DNA of 43,801 nucleotides from assembly GCA_012521675.1 (NCBI GenBank), contig JAAYLU010000118.1, forward strand, positions 1 to 43,801, written 5' to 3'. Made by a program: the position numbers and the translations under genes. The notes under the pieces were generated by a model. It made no database searches. It saw nothing but the letters and a program-made list of their open reading frames with translations, and was not told the DNA's origin. This stretch comes from Synergistaceae bacterium (GTDB lineage: Bacteria; Synergistota; Synergistia; Synergistales; Aminobacteriaceae). Of the stretch, positions 31,156 through 39,011 are shown piece after piece (position 1 is the first letter of the stretch; the number at the start of each line of letters is the position of its first letter).

Positions 31156-32958
31156 GTGCTGACGGGCGGCAAGGAGGCGGCTCTGAAGGAGCTTTTCGGC
31201 TTCGACGGCTTCAGGACCGGGCAGGAGGAGGTAATCGACTCCCTTCTTGAAGGGCGCGACGCGGTGGGGATAATGCCCACCGGCGCGGGAAAGTCGCTCT
31301 GCTTTCAGCTCCCCTCCCTGATCTTCGAGGGAGTTTCTCTTGTCGTATCGCCGCTGATCTCTCTGATGAAGGATCAGGTGGGCGCCCTTCGCCAGTCCGG
31401 CGTGGCGGCGGCCTATCTGAACAGCGCCCTGACCTACCGGCAGATGAGGGCAGTGCTCAAAAATGCATCAGCCGGGGAGTATCCGCTGCTCTACGTCGCC
31501 CCGGAGCGGTTGGACACGGAGGATTTCGTGGATTTCGCCCGTGGTGCGTCAATACCGTTCGTCGCCGTGGACGAGGCTCACTGCGTCTCCCAGTGGGGTC
31601 AGGACTTCCGCCCGAGCTATCTGAAGATAGGCGACTTCGTCCGGTCTCTCCCTTGCCGCCCCGTGCTGGGAGCTTTCACCGCAACCGCCACGCCACAGGT
31701 CCGGGACGACATTGTCAGGCTTTTGGACCTGCGCAAACCTCGATTGGTCACCACCGGTTTCGACAGGAAAAACCTGTACTTCGAGGTGCGGACTCCAGAG
31801 AGCAAAGAGGCTTCTCTGATGGAGTTCCTCGGCAGCCGCAGGGGGAAGAGCGGCATAATCTACTGCCTGACCAGGAGGGGAGTTGACGATGTCTGGGGAA
31901 AGCTCCTCAAGGCGGGTTACCCGGCGACGCGCTACCACGCCGGGCTGTCGCAGGAGGAGCGGCGCGAAAACCAGGAGCGCTTCCAGACGGACAGTGCGCC
32001 GATAATAGTCGCCACCAACGCCTTCGGCATGGGGATAGACAAGTCGAATGTGGGCTACGTGCTCCACTACAACATGCCGAAGAACATGGAGAGCTACTAC
32101 CAGGAGGCCGGGCGCGCAGGGAGGGATGGTTCCCCCGCCGAGTGCGTGCTCTTTTTCGGCGGCCAGGACGTGATCACCAACCAGTTTTTCATAGAGAAGG
32201 ACCGTGAAAACGAGGAGCTGGACTTCGAAACCCTTCAGAAGGTTCGCGAGGCCGACCGGAAGCGTCTGCGCCAGATGGTGGAGTACTGCCGCACTACGAA
32301 CTGCCTGCGCTCGACCATCCTGGGGTACTTCAGCGATGACGCCCCGGACTCGTGCGACAATTGCTTCAACTGCACAAGGGAATTCAGGATGGAGGATATT
32401 ACCATCCCCGCCCAGAAGATTCTGTCCTGCGTGCTCAGAATGAAAGAGCGCTACGGAATAACCCTGCTGATAGACACGCTGCGGGGCAGCCGGAGCAAGC
32501 GCATTCTGCAGCTGGGGCTGGACGGGCTTTCCACCTATGGCATTATGAAGGACGAGAGCCGTGAGTCGCTTCGGGGAAAGATAAACTTTCTGGTTTCCAG
32601 GGGGTTTCTGGACGTAAGCGACGATACCTTCCCCGTGGTGAGGACCACCCCGCAGGCGAAGGGAGTCCTATTCCGGGGGGAAACGCTGGCGATGCCCGTG
32701 CCTGTTAAAGAGCCAGTGCCGGAGATGCCCGCAGCAGCTCCGAACCTTTTCGGAAAGCTACGCGCCCTGCGAAAGGAGATAGCGGCCGCCCAGGGAGTGC
32801 CCGCGTTCATGGTCTTCTCCGACGCAACTCTTCTCGACATGTGCGGAAAGAAGCCCCAAACGTCCGACGAAATGCTCAAGGTCAACGGAGTGGGGCTGGT
32901 GAAGCGGGATAAGTACGGAGAGGCCTTTCTCAGGCTGCTCCGAGAGCACGTCTCTTGA
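31156..32958 (+). CDS. recQ: ATP-dependent DNA helicase RecQ
   Basis: 600 residues from the GTG at 31156 (AGGAG 7 bases upstream), the normal RecQ length. Motif 0 GFRTGQEEVIDSLLEGRD, Walker A MPTGAGKS (40-47), DEAH box VAVDEAHCVSQWGQDFRP with the aromatic-rich loop, motif VI YYQEAGRAGRDG, zinc site CRTTNCLRS ... DSCDNCFNC, winged-helix region (about 380-490) and a C-terminal HRDC domain (about 520-600, LRALRKEIAAAQGVPAFMVF). Unwinds DNA 3' to 5' in recombination repair. A small frame of 14 codons with a strong ribosome-binding site precedes it at 31062-31106. Confidence 0.95.
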   Translation: MLTGGKEAALKELFGFDGFRTGQEEVIDSLLEGRDAVGIMPTGAGKSLCFQLPSLIFEGVSLVVSPLISLMKDQVGALRQSGVAAAYLNSALTYRQMRAVLKNASAGEYPLLYVAPERLDTEDFVDFARGASIPFVAVDEAHCVSQWGQDFRPSYLKIGDFVRSLPCRPVLGAFTATATPQVRDDIVRLLDLRKPRLVTTGFDRKNLYFEVRTPESKEASLMEFLGSRRGKSGIIYCLTRRGVDDVWGKLLKAGYPATRYHAGLSQEERRENQERFQTDSAPIIVATNAFGMGIDKSNVGYVLHYNMPKNMESYYQEAGRAGRDGSPAECVLFFGGQDVITNQFFIEKDRENEELDFETLQKVREADRKRLRQMVEYCRTTNCLRSTILGYFSDDAPDSCDNCFNCTREFRMEDITIPAQKILSCVLRMKERYGITLLIDTLRGSRSKRILQLGLDGLSTYGIMKDESRESLRGKINFLVSRGFLDVSDDTFPVVRTTPQAKGVLFRGETLAMPVPVKEPVPEMPAAAPNLFGKLRALRKEIAAAQGVPAFMVFSDATLLDMCGKKPQTSDEMLKVNGVGLVKRDKYGEAFLRLLREHVS

Positions 32959-33000
32959 CGAGTAGAAGGCGGCGGAGTTCACCCTGCGCAACCGGTTTTA
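32959..33000 (+). pseudogene. Remnant of a second DUF4139 gene 3' end
   Basis: Directly after the recQ stop, one frame reads D-E-stop-K-A-A-E-F-T-L-R-N-R-F-stop, aligned without gaps to G-E-E-K-V-V-T-Y-T-L-R-N-R-F-stop at the end of the intact DUF4139 gene. The last 21 bases are identical to 29307-29327 and the preceding 20 are diverged. Only this tail is left, so it is a scar of a paralogue or of a recombination junction. Confidence 0.7.
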
Positions 33001-33018
33001 ATAAATACACATAGAGGG

Positions 33019-33024
33019 TATAAT
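33019..33024 (+). promoter_or_regulatory. -10 box ahead of the oxidoreductase gene
   Basis: Perfect TATAAT 34 bases before the ATG at 33058; the -35 region is not close to consensus. Confidence 0.45.
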
Positions 33025-33057
33025 ATCCGCATCCGAGTGATAAAGGGAGGGTGATGG

Positions 33058-34461
33058 ATGGTGAAACAGTTCGACATCATAGTGATAGGAATGGGCCCGG
33101 CGGGCATGGCCGTCAGCGCGATGGGCGCCGCGATGGGGCTGGACGTGCTGTCCGTCGAGAAGCACAAGGTCGGCGGAGAGTGCCTCAACTGCGGCTGCAT
33201 CCCCAGCAAGGCCCTGCTGAAGGCCGGGTCGGCGCTTCACTCCGCGAGGGACCTGGCCAAGTTCGGCTTTGACGCTGATCTGACGGTGAAGTCCGCCGAC
33301 CCGATGGGGGTCGTCCGCGAAAAAATCCACAGGATAAACGACAAGAAGTTCCAGTCGGCCTTCGAGCGAGCCACTCTGATCCCCGGGACGGCGGAGTTCG
33401 TCGACGACCGGACAGTGCAGGTGAACGGCGAGTCGTACACTGCGAAGCACATATTCATAGCGACCGGGACGGAGCCGTTCGTGCCCCCCATTCCGGGGCT
33501 CGCCGACGTCCCGGATATACTGACGAACACGAACATGTTCGAGATAGAGAAGATACCCGAGTCGCTGACCATAATCGGCGGCGGCGCGATAGGCTCCGAG
33601 ATGGCGCAGGCCTTCACTCGCCTCGGCGCCAGGGTGACGATGGCCCACATGGACCCGCACCTCGTCCCCCCGGCCGACGAGGAGGCCGCGCGAGTGCTGG
33701 AGGAGGCCTTCGCGGCGGAGGGGATAAAAGTCCTCAACGGCGCGAAGATCACCGCCGTCGAGATGAAGGGCGGCAAGATAATCACCCGCACCGACAAGGG
33801 GGACATGACCTCGGACCGCATACTCGTCGCAGCCGGGCGCAAACCTGCGCTTGAGGCCCTGAAGCTCGGGAACGCCGGGATAGAGCACACCAGGCGCGGC
33901 ATCACCGTGGACGGCTACATGCGGACCAGCAAATCGCACATCTACGCGATAGGCGACTGCAACGGGCAAAGCCTGCTCTCTCATGCCGCCATGCACCAGG
34001 GGATGCTGGCCCTGATGCACGCTCTGTCGCCCCTGTCTCTGCCGATGCTCAAGCGCGAAAGGTACGCCGTGCCGTGGGCCGTCTTCACCGAGCCGGAGAT
34101 AGCGCAGGTCGGACTCACCGAGGCGCAGGCCCGCGAGCTGGACGTGGCCGAACAGGTCGTGAAGAAGGAGTTCCGCTCCTACGGCCGCACCGTTGCCGAC
34201 GGCCGCCCCGAGGGCTTTATCAAGGTCGTCATGGACGCCAGGGGCAGGATCAGGGGGGCAACCATAGTCGGAGAGGCCGCCAGCGAGCTGATCCACGAGT
34301 GGACGATGGCCATACAGTACAAGAAGAAGATGCACCACGTGATGCTGATGCAGCACGCCTTCCCGTCGATCTCCATGATAAACAAGATGCTCGCCGAGGA
34401 CTGGATGATGGGCAAGATGAAGGCCGGCTGGATCAGGAAGCTGGTGGGAATGCTGAAGTAG
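33058..34461 (+). CDS. FAD/NAD pyridine nucleotide-disulfide oxidoreductase (Lpd/MerA-like)
   Basis: 467 residues. FAD site VIGMGPAGMAVSAMGA (9-24), redox pair C42/C47 in GGECLNCGCIPSKALL, NAD site IIGGGAIGSEMAQAFTRLGA, and FAD site 2 HIYAIGDCNG. Two oddities: an extra Cys45 replaces the usual Val between the redox cysteines, and the dimerisation domain has QHAFPSISM where dihydrolipoamide dehydrogenase has the His-x4-Glu base pair (HAHPTxSE), so the catalytic His is Phe and the Glu is Met. It is therefore unlikely to be a standard dihydrolipoamide dehydrogenase and no 2-oxoacid dehydrogenase genes are nearby. Met/Lys-rich tail. GGGAGGG precedes the ATG. Confidence 0.85.
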   Translation: MVKQFDIIVIGMGPAGMAVSAMGAAMGLDVLSVEKHKVGGECLNCGCIPSKALLKAGSALHSARDLAKFGFDADLTVKSADPMGVVREKIHRINDKKFQSAFERATLIPGTAEFVDDRTVQVNGESYTAKHIFIATGTEPFVPPIPGLADVPDILTNTNMFEIEKIPESLTIIGGGAIGSEMAQAFTRLGARVTMAHMDPHLVPPADEEAARVLEEAFAAEGIKVLNGAKITAVEMKGGKIITRTDKGDMTSDRILVAAGRKPALEALKLGNAGIEHTRRGITVDGYMRTSKSHIYAIGDCNGQSLLSHAAMHQGMLALMHALSPLSLPMLKRERYAVPWAVFTEPEIAQVGLTEAQARELDVAEQVVKKEFRSYGRTVADGRPEGFIKVVMDARGRIRGATIVGEAASELIHEWTMAIQYKKKMHHVMLMQHAFPSISMINKMLAEDWMMGKMKAGWIRKLVGMLK

Positions 34462-34493
34462 CGGGACGGGCGCTGACATAGGGGGAGGGACCT

Positions 34494-34690
34494 CAAGAGC
34501 AAACTCGCTTCACGAGGAGATCCCTCCCCTCGTCGCTGCGCTCCTCGGGATAGCGATCGACACGAACGGAAAAACCGCTCGTTCGGTCGCCTGCTTATGT
34601 CATCCCGAACGGCGCGAAGCGCCGGAGGGATCTCTGTACGGACAATCTCCTTGGGATTACAAAGGCGGTCCCGAACGAGCGATCAAAGAG
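34494..34690. repeat. Dispersed repeat copies e (composite)
   Basis: Two element halves: AGATCCCTCCCCTCGTCGCT ... CTCGGGATAGCGATCGACAC ... TCGCCTGCTTA, then at 34598 TGTCATCCCGAACGGCGCGA, AGCGCCGGAGGGATCTC, and a facing CGGTCCCGAACGAGCGATCA. The part from 34598 is nearly identical to the left end of the element at 35523. This fills the gap between the oxidoreductase and the HigA gene. Confidence 0.7.
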
Positions 34691-34697
34691 CGTAGGT

Positions 34698-35054
34698 TTA
34701 CCTGTCGTTGTTACACCGGTTCTCGGTTTCGTTCCCGAGTCGAGCCTCTTTTTTTACCAGACGAATGTCGATTTCGCAGCCCACTGCTTTGGCATACTTT
34801 TTCAGCGTCTGAACCGAAGGAGAGTGTCTTCTCCCCGATTCAAGCCGAGAAATCGCGCTTTTGCTGGTCTTCATGGACTCAGCGACATCCTCTTGAGTGA
34901 GTCCGGCCTTGATTCTGGCCGCCAGGAGCTCGCGAGCAAGCTTATACTCATCCTCCAGAGCGTCATATGCGGAGTCGAATCCTTGCCTCTCCGACATCCT
35001 TGCCAGGAAACCCTCGTGATCGTGTGGCACCGGTCTATACTCGCTAACGGTCAT
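34698..35054 (-). CDS. XRE/HigA-type antitoxin
   Basis: 118 residues. Residues about 40-100 are a Cro/XRE helix-turn-helix (LAARIKAGLTQEDVAESMK, SKSAISRLESGRRHSPSVQT, LKKYAKAVGCEIDIRLVK). GGAGG stands 6 bases before the ATG. Its start overlaps the end of the toxin gene by 11 bases; toxin first, antitoxin second is the HigBA order. Confidence 0.9.
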   Translation of the reverse strand: MTVSEYRPVPHDHEGFLARMSERQGFDSAYDALEDEYKLARELLAARIKAGLTQEDVAESMKTSKSAISRLESGRRHSPSVQTLKKYAKAVGCEIDIRLVKKEARLGNETENRCNNDR

Positions 35055-35277
35055 GGCGCACCTCCTTCAATCTGCGGCGGGCGATGTTCAAGTCCTTGCG
35101 CGGCGTGGAACCGGTTTTCTTCACAAAGGTGTGGAGTATGACCAGCCGCCGACCCGTCATGTAACAGTACAAGGCTCGCCCGCTTCCCTCCCGCCCTCCG
35201 GGGCGCAATTCAAACAGCCCGTCTCCCATCGATCGCGAAAACGGCATGCCCAGCTCGGGGCCGAACTCCATAAGCAT
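35044..35277 (-). CDS. HigB-type (Gp49-like) toxin, N-terminus missing or frameshifted
   Basis: From the first in-frame ATG the product has only 77 residues: GDGLFELRPGGREGSGRALY, CYMTGRRLVILHTFVKKTGS, TPRKDLNIARRRL, the central and C-terminal part of the HigB/RelE fold. The same frame stays open to 35382 and reads IEYFNERVHAAIKAWPVG, ILADYARIVEML, which is the missing first strand and helix, but contains no ATG, GTG or TTG. An ATG at 35378 is out of frame by one base. Either a rare start is used or a one-base loss has inactivated the toxin. Confidence 0.65.
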   Translation of the reverse strand: MLMEFGPELGMPFSRSMGDGLFELRPGGREGSGRALYCYMTGRRLVILHTFVKKTGSTPRKDLNIARRRLKEVRHDR

Positions 35278-35406
35278 CTCGACAATCCGGGCATAATCGG
35301 CGAGAATGCCGACAGGCCAAGCTTTTATAGCGGCGTGAACCCGTTCATTAAAGTATTCGATGGAATAGCCAATGACCGCATGTTATCAAAATGAGAACGA
35401 ACGTCA

Positions 35407-35522
35407 ATGGACGATTGCGACTTGACTTGGACGATTGAGCTGTCGCCAAGAGCGGAGAAGGAACTCGAGTACTGGTCGGACGAGGATTGCAACCCTCTCT
35501 TCGTCCCGATGTCCATTCATTC
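35407..35522 (+). pseudogene. RelE-like toxin fragment cut by a repeat element
   Basis: The frame begins DDCDLTWTIELSPRAEKELE, YWSDEDCN, which resembles the first strand and helix of RelE/ParE toxins (W-x-I/V-x-x-S-x-x-A-x-K-x-L). Similarity ends where the dispersed element at 35523 begins. No antitoxin partner is left. Short match, moderate trust. Confidence 0.4.
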
Positions 35523-35615
35523 TGTCATCCCGAATGGCGCGAAGCGCCGGAGGGATCTCGGGGGCAAACTCGCTCCAAACCGAGATCCCTTCTCCCGCTG
35601 GTCGTCGGGATGACA
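35523..35615. repeat. Dispersed repeat copy f, complete element with terminal inverted repeats
   Basis: 93 bp from TGTCATCCCGA to TCGGGATGACA (exact 11-bp terminal inverted repeats). Inside are a hairpin GGCGCGAAGCGCC, GGAGGGATCTCGG and a facing CCGAGATCCCTTCTC, so almost the whole element can fold on itself. This is the best-defined copy of the family in the window. A further TCGGGATGACA end follows at about 35630. Confidence 0.75.
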
Positions 35616-35891
35616 AAGAGGCAGTTTCTCGGGATGACATAAAAGGCCACTCCACGGGACGACAGTCGCCCCGCGGACCAAGCGGAGCTCTGTGGTACAT
35701 GGCGCCCAAATCGTACTGGGCCCAGACGTCTCCTTAGCCGTTGTGGAAAAGCGAGACAAGCATGGCCTAGCCCTCGCATTGCCGTTTCCGGCGATTGCAA
35801 TATCGAGGAGGCGAAACGCGAGGAGGCTCTCTTCACCCCTCTCCGCACGTCAAATATATCAGACTGAAGTGCCTAGCCTGAAGAATTCCTC

Positions 35892-35919
35892 TTGATAAAT
35901 AACTATCATGTGATAGTAT
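35892..35919 (+). promoter_or_regulatory. Promoter with overlapping palindrome ahead of the beta-helix gene
   Basis: TTGATA (35892-35897), 16-base spacer and TAGTAT (35914-35919). An exact inverted repeat ACTATCA-TG-TGATAGT (35902-35917) fills the spacer and part of the -10 box, as an operator would. Roughly 60 bases upstream of the likely GTG start. Confidence 0.55.
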
Positions 35920-35977
35920 GGCGGCAATTCAACAGTCTGTTGTCAAGATGACGGGCTTAGGCAAGGAGGGGTTTCAC

Positions 35978-37434
35978 GTGAGCAAGGCGCGCGGATTTGG
36001 CGGGAGGTATTTTTTTCTGGCGGTTTTATTGATCGTCTTCTCTCTTGTGCTTCCGGCGCAAGGCGAGGGGGCTGTGAAGTATGTCGTGCCCGAGGGCAGC
36101 GGGGACGGAAGTTCCTGGACAAAAGCAATGGGCGAGGAGACGTTTAGAACGGCGATCAAGTCGGCCGCTCCCGGCACCGAATTCTGGCTTGCCGAGGGCG
36201 TGTACACCCCTGAAGCCGATGAATCCTTCGAGCCCGCCATTGGCGTATCCATCTACGGCGGATTTAAAGGAGACGAAAGCTCCCCGGACGAGCGGACCCC
36301 GGGGGCGAACGCCACCACCTTGAGAGGCAGCGGCGCGTCGGTGCTCAGGTTCGAATACTTGCCGGACGGGAATGCGCCGAATGCCCTTGACCGCATCGTC
36401 GTGGCGGACAACGGGGAAGACTATGACTTTGTCCTCGACTCGCTCACCATCACCCTTGGGAAATCAAAAAAAGGTTCCTATAAAGAATTTGGCGGGGGAG
36501 TCTCCTGTCGTGACAACAGTAAATTGCTGGCCAGGGACTGTATCTTCATTCGGAACGAATCAATTTACGGCGCTGCTGTTTGCTTGTACGAAAAGGCGAT
36601 GTTTGTCGCCGAGCGTTGCGTTTTTCAGAATAACACTGCTGAAGATTCCGGCGGCGCGGTTTTCGCGCAAAGCGATGCGACATTCAGCGCCAAAGATTGC
36701 ACCTTCAAGTCGAACAAGGCAAACGGCGTGTTGGGCGGCGGCGCGGTTTACTTGGCTCCAGACACGGCATTCAGCGCCGAGGGATGCACCTTCGCGGGCA
36801 ATACCGCGAAATTGTACGGAGGCGCTGTTCTAGGACTCAAGCACAGGCCGACCACCGTCGTGAACTGCACCTTTGCGGGAAATTCAGCGGGCGAGGGAGG
36901 GGCGCTGTTTAGTATCGACGACGTCAGGGTGATGAACTGCACCTTCATGGACAACAGCACTGTTGATGGAGTTGGAGGAGAGTCAATAAAGGCCTCTGCC
37001 GGCTTGACCGCCGTAAACAGCATCTTCTGGGGCGAGGCTCAGGGCGAGCAGATCGCCGGCCATGATCCGCTGGATGCTCCTGTGGTGAAGTGAAATACTG
37101 CATCATAAAGGGCGGATATGACGACGACGATGAAGAGAACCATATCATCGACGAAGACCCGAAGCTTGGCGAGCTTGCGGATAACATTGGCCCGACTAAG
37201 ACCATGGCCCTGCTGGCGGGAAGCCCGGCAATCGACGCCGGCACTTCCGAGGGCGCCCCCGCTACGGACCAGCGCGGAGTTAAAAGGCCTCAGGGCTCGG
37301 GGATCGATATCGGGGCCTACGAGTTCATGCACTTCCCAGGCGGCGGCGGTGGCGGATGTTCGGCCGGGGGAGGGGGCGCTTCGACCCTGCTGCTGCTTCT
37401 GCCCTTCGCCGTCTTGCTATTCAAGCAGAGGTGA
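35978..37434 (+). pseudogene. Secreted beta-helix protein with Synerg-CTERM tail, frameshifted
   Basis: Start GTG at 35978 with AAGGAGGGG upstream; signal peptide about 1-31 (FFLAVLLIVFSLVLPAQGEG). The body has right-handed beta-helix repeats (LLARDCIFIRNESIYGAAVC, FVAERCVFQNNTAEDSGGAV, FSAKDCTFKSNKANG, CTFAGNTAKLYGGAV, CTFAGNSAGEGGALF), as in chlamydial-type polymorphic outer-membrane/pectin-lyase-like adhesins. The frame stops at 37093 (VVK) and resumes from 37090 as [20 protein letters not shown] to [22 protein letters not shown] and the tail GGGGGGCSAGGGGAS, LLLLLPFAVLLFKQR. The break is a duplicated GTGAA (37085-37094); with one copy the frame is continuous. Without the tail the protein would be secreted but not sorted. 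Confidence 0.8.
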
Positions 37435-37448
37435 CGCGGTCCGGATCG

Positions 37449-37525
37449 CGTGAGGCGCTGGAGGGATCTCTGGCCTGGTGAAACAAAACAAGATCCCTCG
37501 GCGATGAAACCGCCTCGGGATGACA
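37449..37525. repeat. Dispersed repeat copy g
   Basis: GTGAGGCGCTGGAGGGATCTC, shortened here to GGAGGGATCTC, then a facing AGATCCCTCGGCGATG and the right end TCGGGATGACA (37515-37525). The left TGTCATCCCGA end is degenerate. It lies between the beta-helix gene and the hsp20 gene. Confidence 0.6.
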
Positions 37526-37682
37526 GAGAGAAAACGCTCGGGACAGGGAGTATTCTTTTATCCTGAGGAACAACGCTACTAGCAGAACTCCGGTCGTCCT
37601 GAAAGACGGCGGGAGGATGGGCTGGCCTGGAAGCCTTTCCGTCCTCCTGCTGTCTTTTGCTTTTGATACTGGGAGCCGCTTG

Positions 37683-38162
37683 CTACGACTCGATCGCGAC
37701 CTTCTTCATCTTCTCGGCCTGCACCTGCTCCGCGACCTCGACCGTCAGCACGCCGTTCTTGAAGCTTGCCTTGGCGCTGTCCGGGTCGACTTCGACCGGG
37801 AACTGGATGGAGCGCGACACCGATCCGAAGTAGCGCTCGCAGCGCAGCACGTCGCCCTGCTCGACCGACTTCTCGTCGCACTTTTCCGCCTTGAGCTCGA
37901 GCCTGTCCTCGAAGACGTTCAGCTCCACCTTGGACGGGTCCACGCCGGGAAGCTCGAACTCTGCGAAGACCTTCCCGTCCTTGCGGTAGAAGTCTCCCCT
38001 CGGGACGGCGGGCATCCTCTCGGCATCGGCCGCATATCCCACGTCGGACGTGAAATCCCCGAAGACCCTCATCATATCCCGCATCATCCTGTCCATAGAG
38101 GGAAAAACGTTCAGTGGCAATCCGTTGTCGCTTGGCCTTATTGCAAGAAATCTACGTGACAT
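37683..38162 (-). CDS. Hsp20 / alpha-crystallin small heat-shock protein
   Basis: 159 residues. N-terminal arm about 1-50 (RMMRDMMRVFGDF), alpha-crystallin domain about 52-145 (VFAEFELPGVDPSKVELNVF, LRCERYFGSVSRSIQFPVEV, ASFKNGVLTVEV with the A-x-x-x-n-GVL signature), short C-terminal tail. The C-terminal I-x-I/V motif is not obvious. Binds unfolding proteins without ATP. The ATG at 38162 has GGAGG 8 bases upstream. Its promoter and a tandem 10-bp repeat lie just ahead. Confidence 0.93.
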   Translation of the reverse strand: MSRRFLAIRPSDNGLPLNVFPSMDRMMRDMMRVFGDFTSDVGYAADAERMPAVPRGDFYRKDGKVFAEFELPGVDPSKVELNVFEDRLELKAEKCDEKSVEQGDVLRCERYFGSVSRSIQFPVEVDPDSAKASFKNGVLTVEVAEQVQAEKMKKVAIES

Positions 38163-38180
38163 AGTCAACACCTCCGTCTA

Positions 38181-38200
38181 TTATTGACCTTTATTGACCT
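38181..38200. repeat. Exact tandem 10-bp repeat in the hsp20 leader
   Basis: TTATTGACCT occurs twice without a gap between the hsp20 promoter and its ribosome-binding site. Possibly a regulator site or an RNA element of the 5' leader. Confidence 0.6.
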
Positions 38201-38208
38201 ACGATACT

Positions 38209-38236
38209 ATTATATACGTCAGTATTGGTCAGGCAA
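38209..38236 (-). promoter_or_regulatory. Promoter of hsp20
   Basis: Minus strand TTGCCT (38236-38231), 16-base spacer and perfect TATAAT (38214-38209), 47 bases ahead of the start codon. A housekeeping-type promoter; no CIRCE-type inverted repeat is seen. Confidence 0.65.
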
Positions 38237-38417
38237 GTGTAGATAATCGGTGTCAGGCGTATTTAGTGGCAAATATCAAGAAATATCAGGGTGTATCTCT
38301 TGTTTTCGTACAATATCATTCCGAGGGAACTGGTTCTAGCCGTCCTCAGGATACTCCGGATGGGATAGAATGAGAGTTGGCTGCGCTGTTGAGAAATCAG
38401 ATAAGGAGCTGATCAAG

Positions 38418-38996
38418 GTGAAAGTAGTCGTTGCAAAACCCCTTCCCGTTTATCCCGCCCCCGTCTTTCTGGTGGGCGTGTACGACGAAGAGTCTCGCCC
38501 CAGCGGCATGATCGCCGCATGGGGCGGAGTGTGTTGCTCGGAGCCGCCGTGTATCTCCATCGCTGTGCAGAGGTCGCGGCACAGCTTCGGCGGCATTGAG
38601 GCGCGGAAGGCCTTCACGGTAAACATTCCCTCCGAGGCGCAGGCCGCACAGGCGGACTACTTCGGGATATTCTCCGGGCGAGACCGGGACAAGTTCGCCG
38701 CCGCGGGGTTGACCCCCAAGCGCGGAGAGCTGGTCGACGCCCCGCTGGTGGAGGAGTTTCCCATATCGTTCGAGTGCGAGGTCGTTCACTCGGCGGAGCT
38801 CGGCTCGCACGTGCTCTTCGTCGGAAAGGTCGTCAGGACCTGGGCGCTGGAGGAGTGTCTGAACGACAAGGGGCAGCCGGATCCGCTCAAGGTCCGTCCG
38901 CTTGTATTCGCGCCTCAGTACGGCCTGTACTACGGCCTGGGGGACAAACCGGTGGCCGACGCGTTCTCCGTCGGAAAGAGCATCGAAAAAGACTGA
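38418..38996 (+). CDS. Flavin reductase / flavoredoxin family protein
   Basis: 192 residues from the GTG at 38418, which has AAGGAG 9 bases upstream and starts just before the conserved PVYPAPVFLVGVYDEE; an ATG at 38370 would add 16 residues. FMN-binding split barrel: GMIAAWGGVCCSEPPCISIA, AVQRSRHSFGGIEARKAFTVNIPS read in parts, ADYFGIFSGRDRDKFAAAGL and VLFVGKVVRTW. Flavoredoxin-like proteins of anaerobes bind FMN and reduce or transfer electrons to partner proteins. Contains an unusual CC pair near residue 52. Confidence 0.88.
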   Translation: MKVVVAKPLPVYPAPVFLVGVYDEESRPSGMIAAWGGVCCSEPPCISIAVQRSRHSFGGIEARKAFTVNIPSEAQAAQADYFGIFSGRDRDKFAAAGLTPKRGELVDAPLVEEFPISFECEVVHSAELGSHVLFVGKVVRTWALEECLNDKGQPDPLKVRPLVFAPQYGLYYGLGDKPVADAFSVGKSIEKD

Positions 38997-39011
38997 TAAA
39001 CAGAGGAGAGG

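Noticed and set aside
37085-37094. Programmed ribosomal frameshift in the beta-helix gene
   Set aside because: There is no slippery heptamer; the duplicated GTGAA explains the break more simply.
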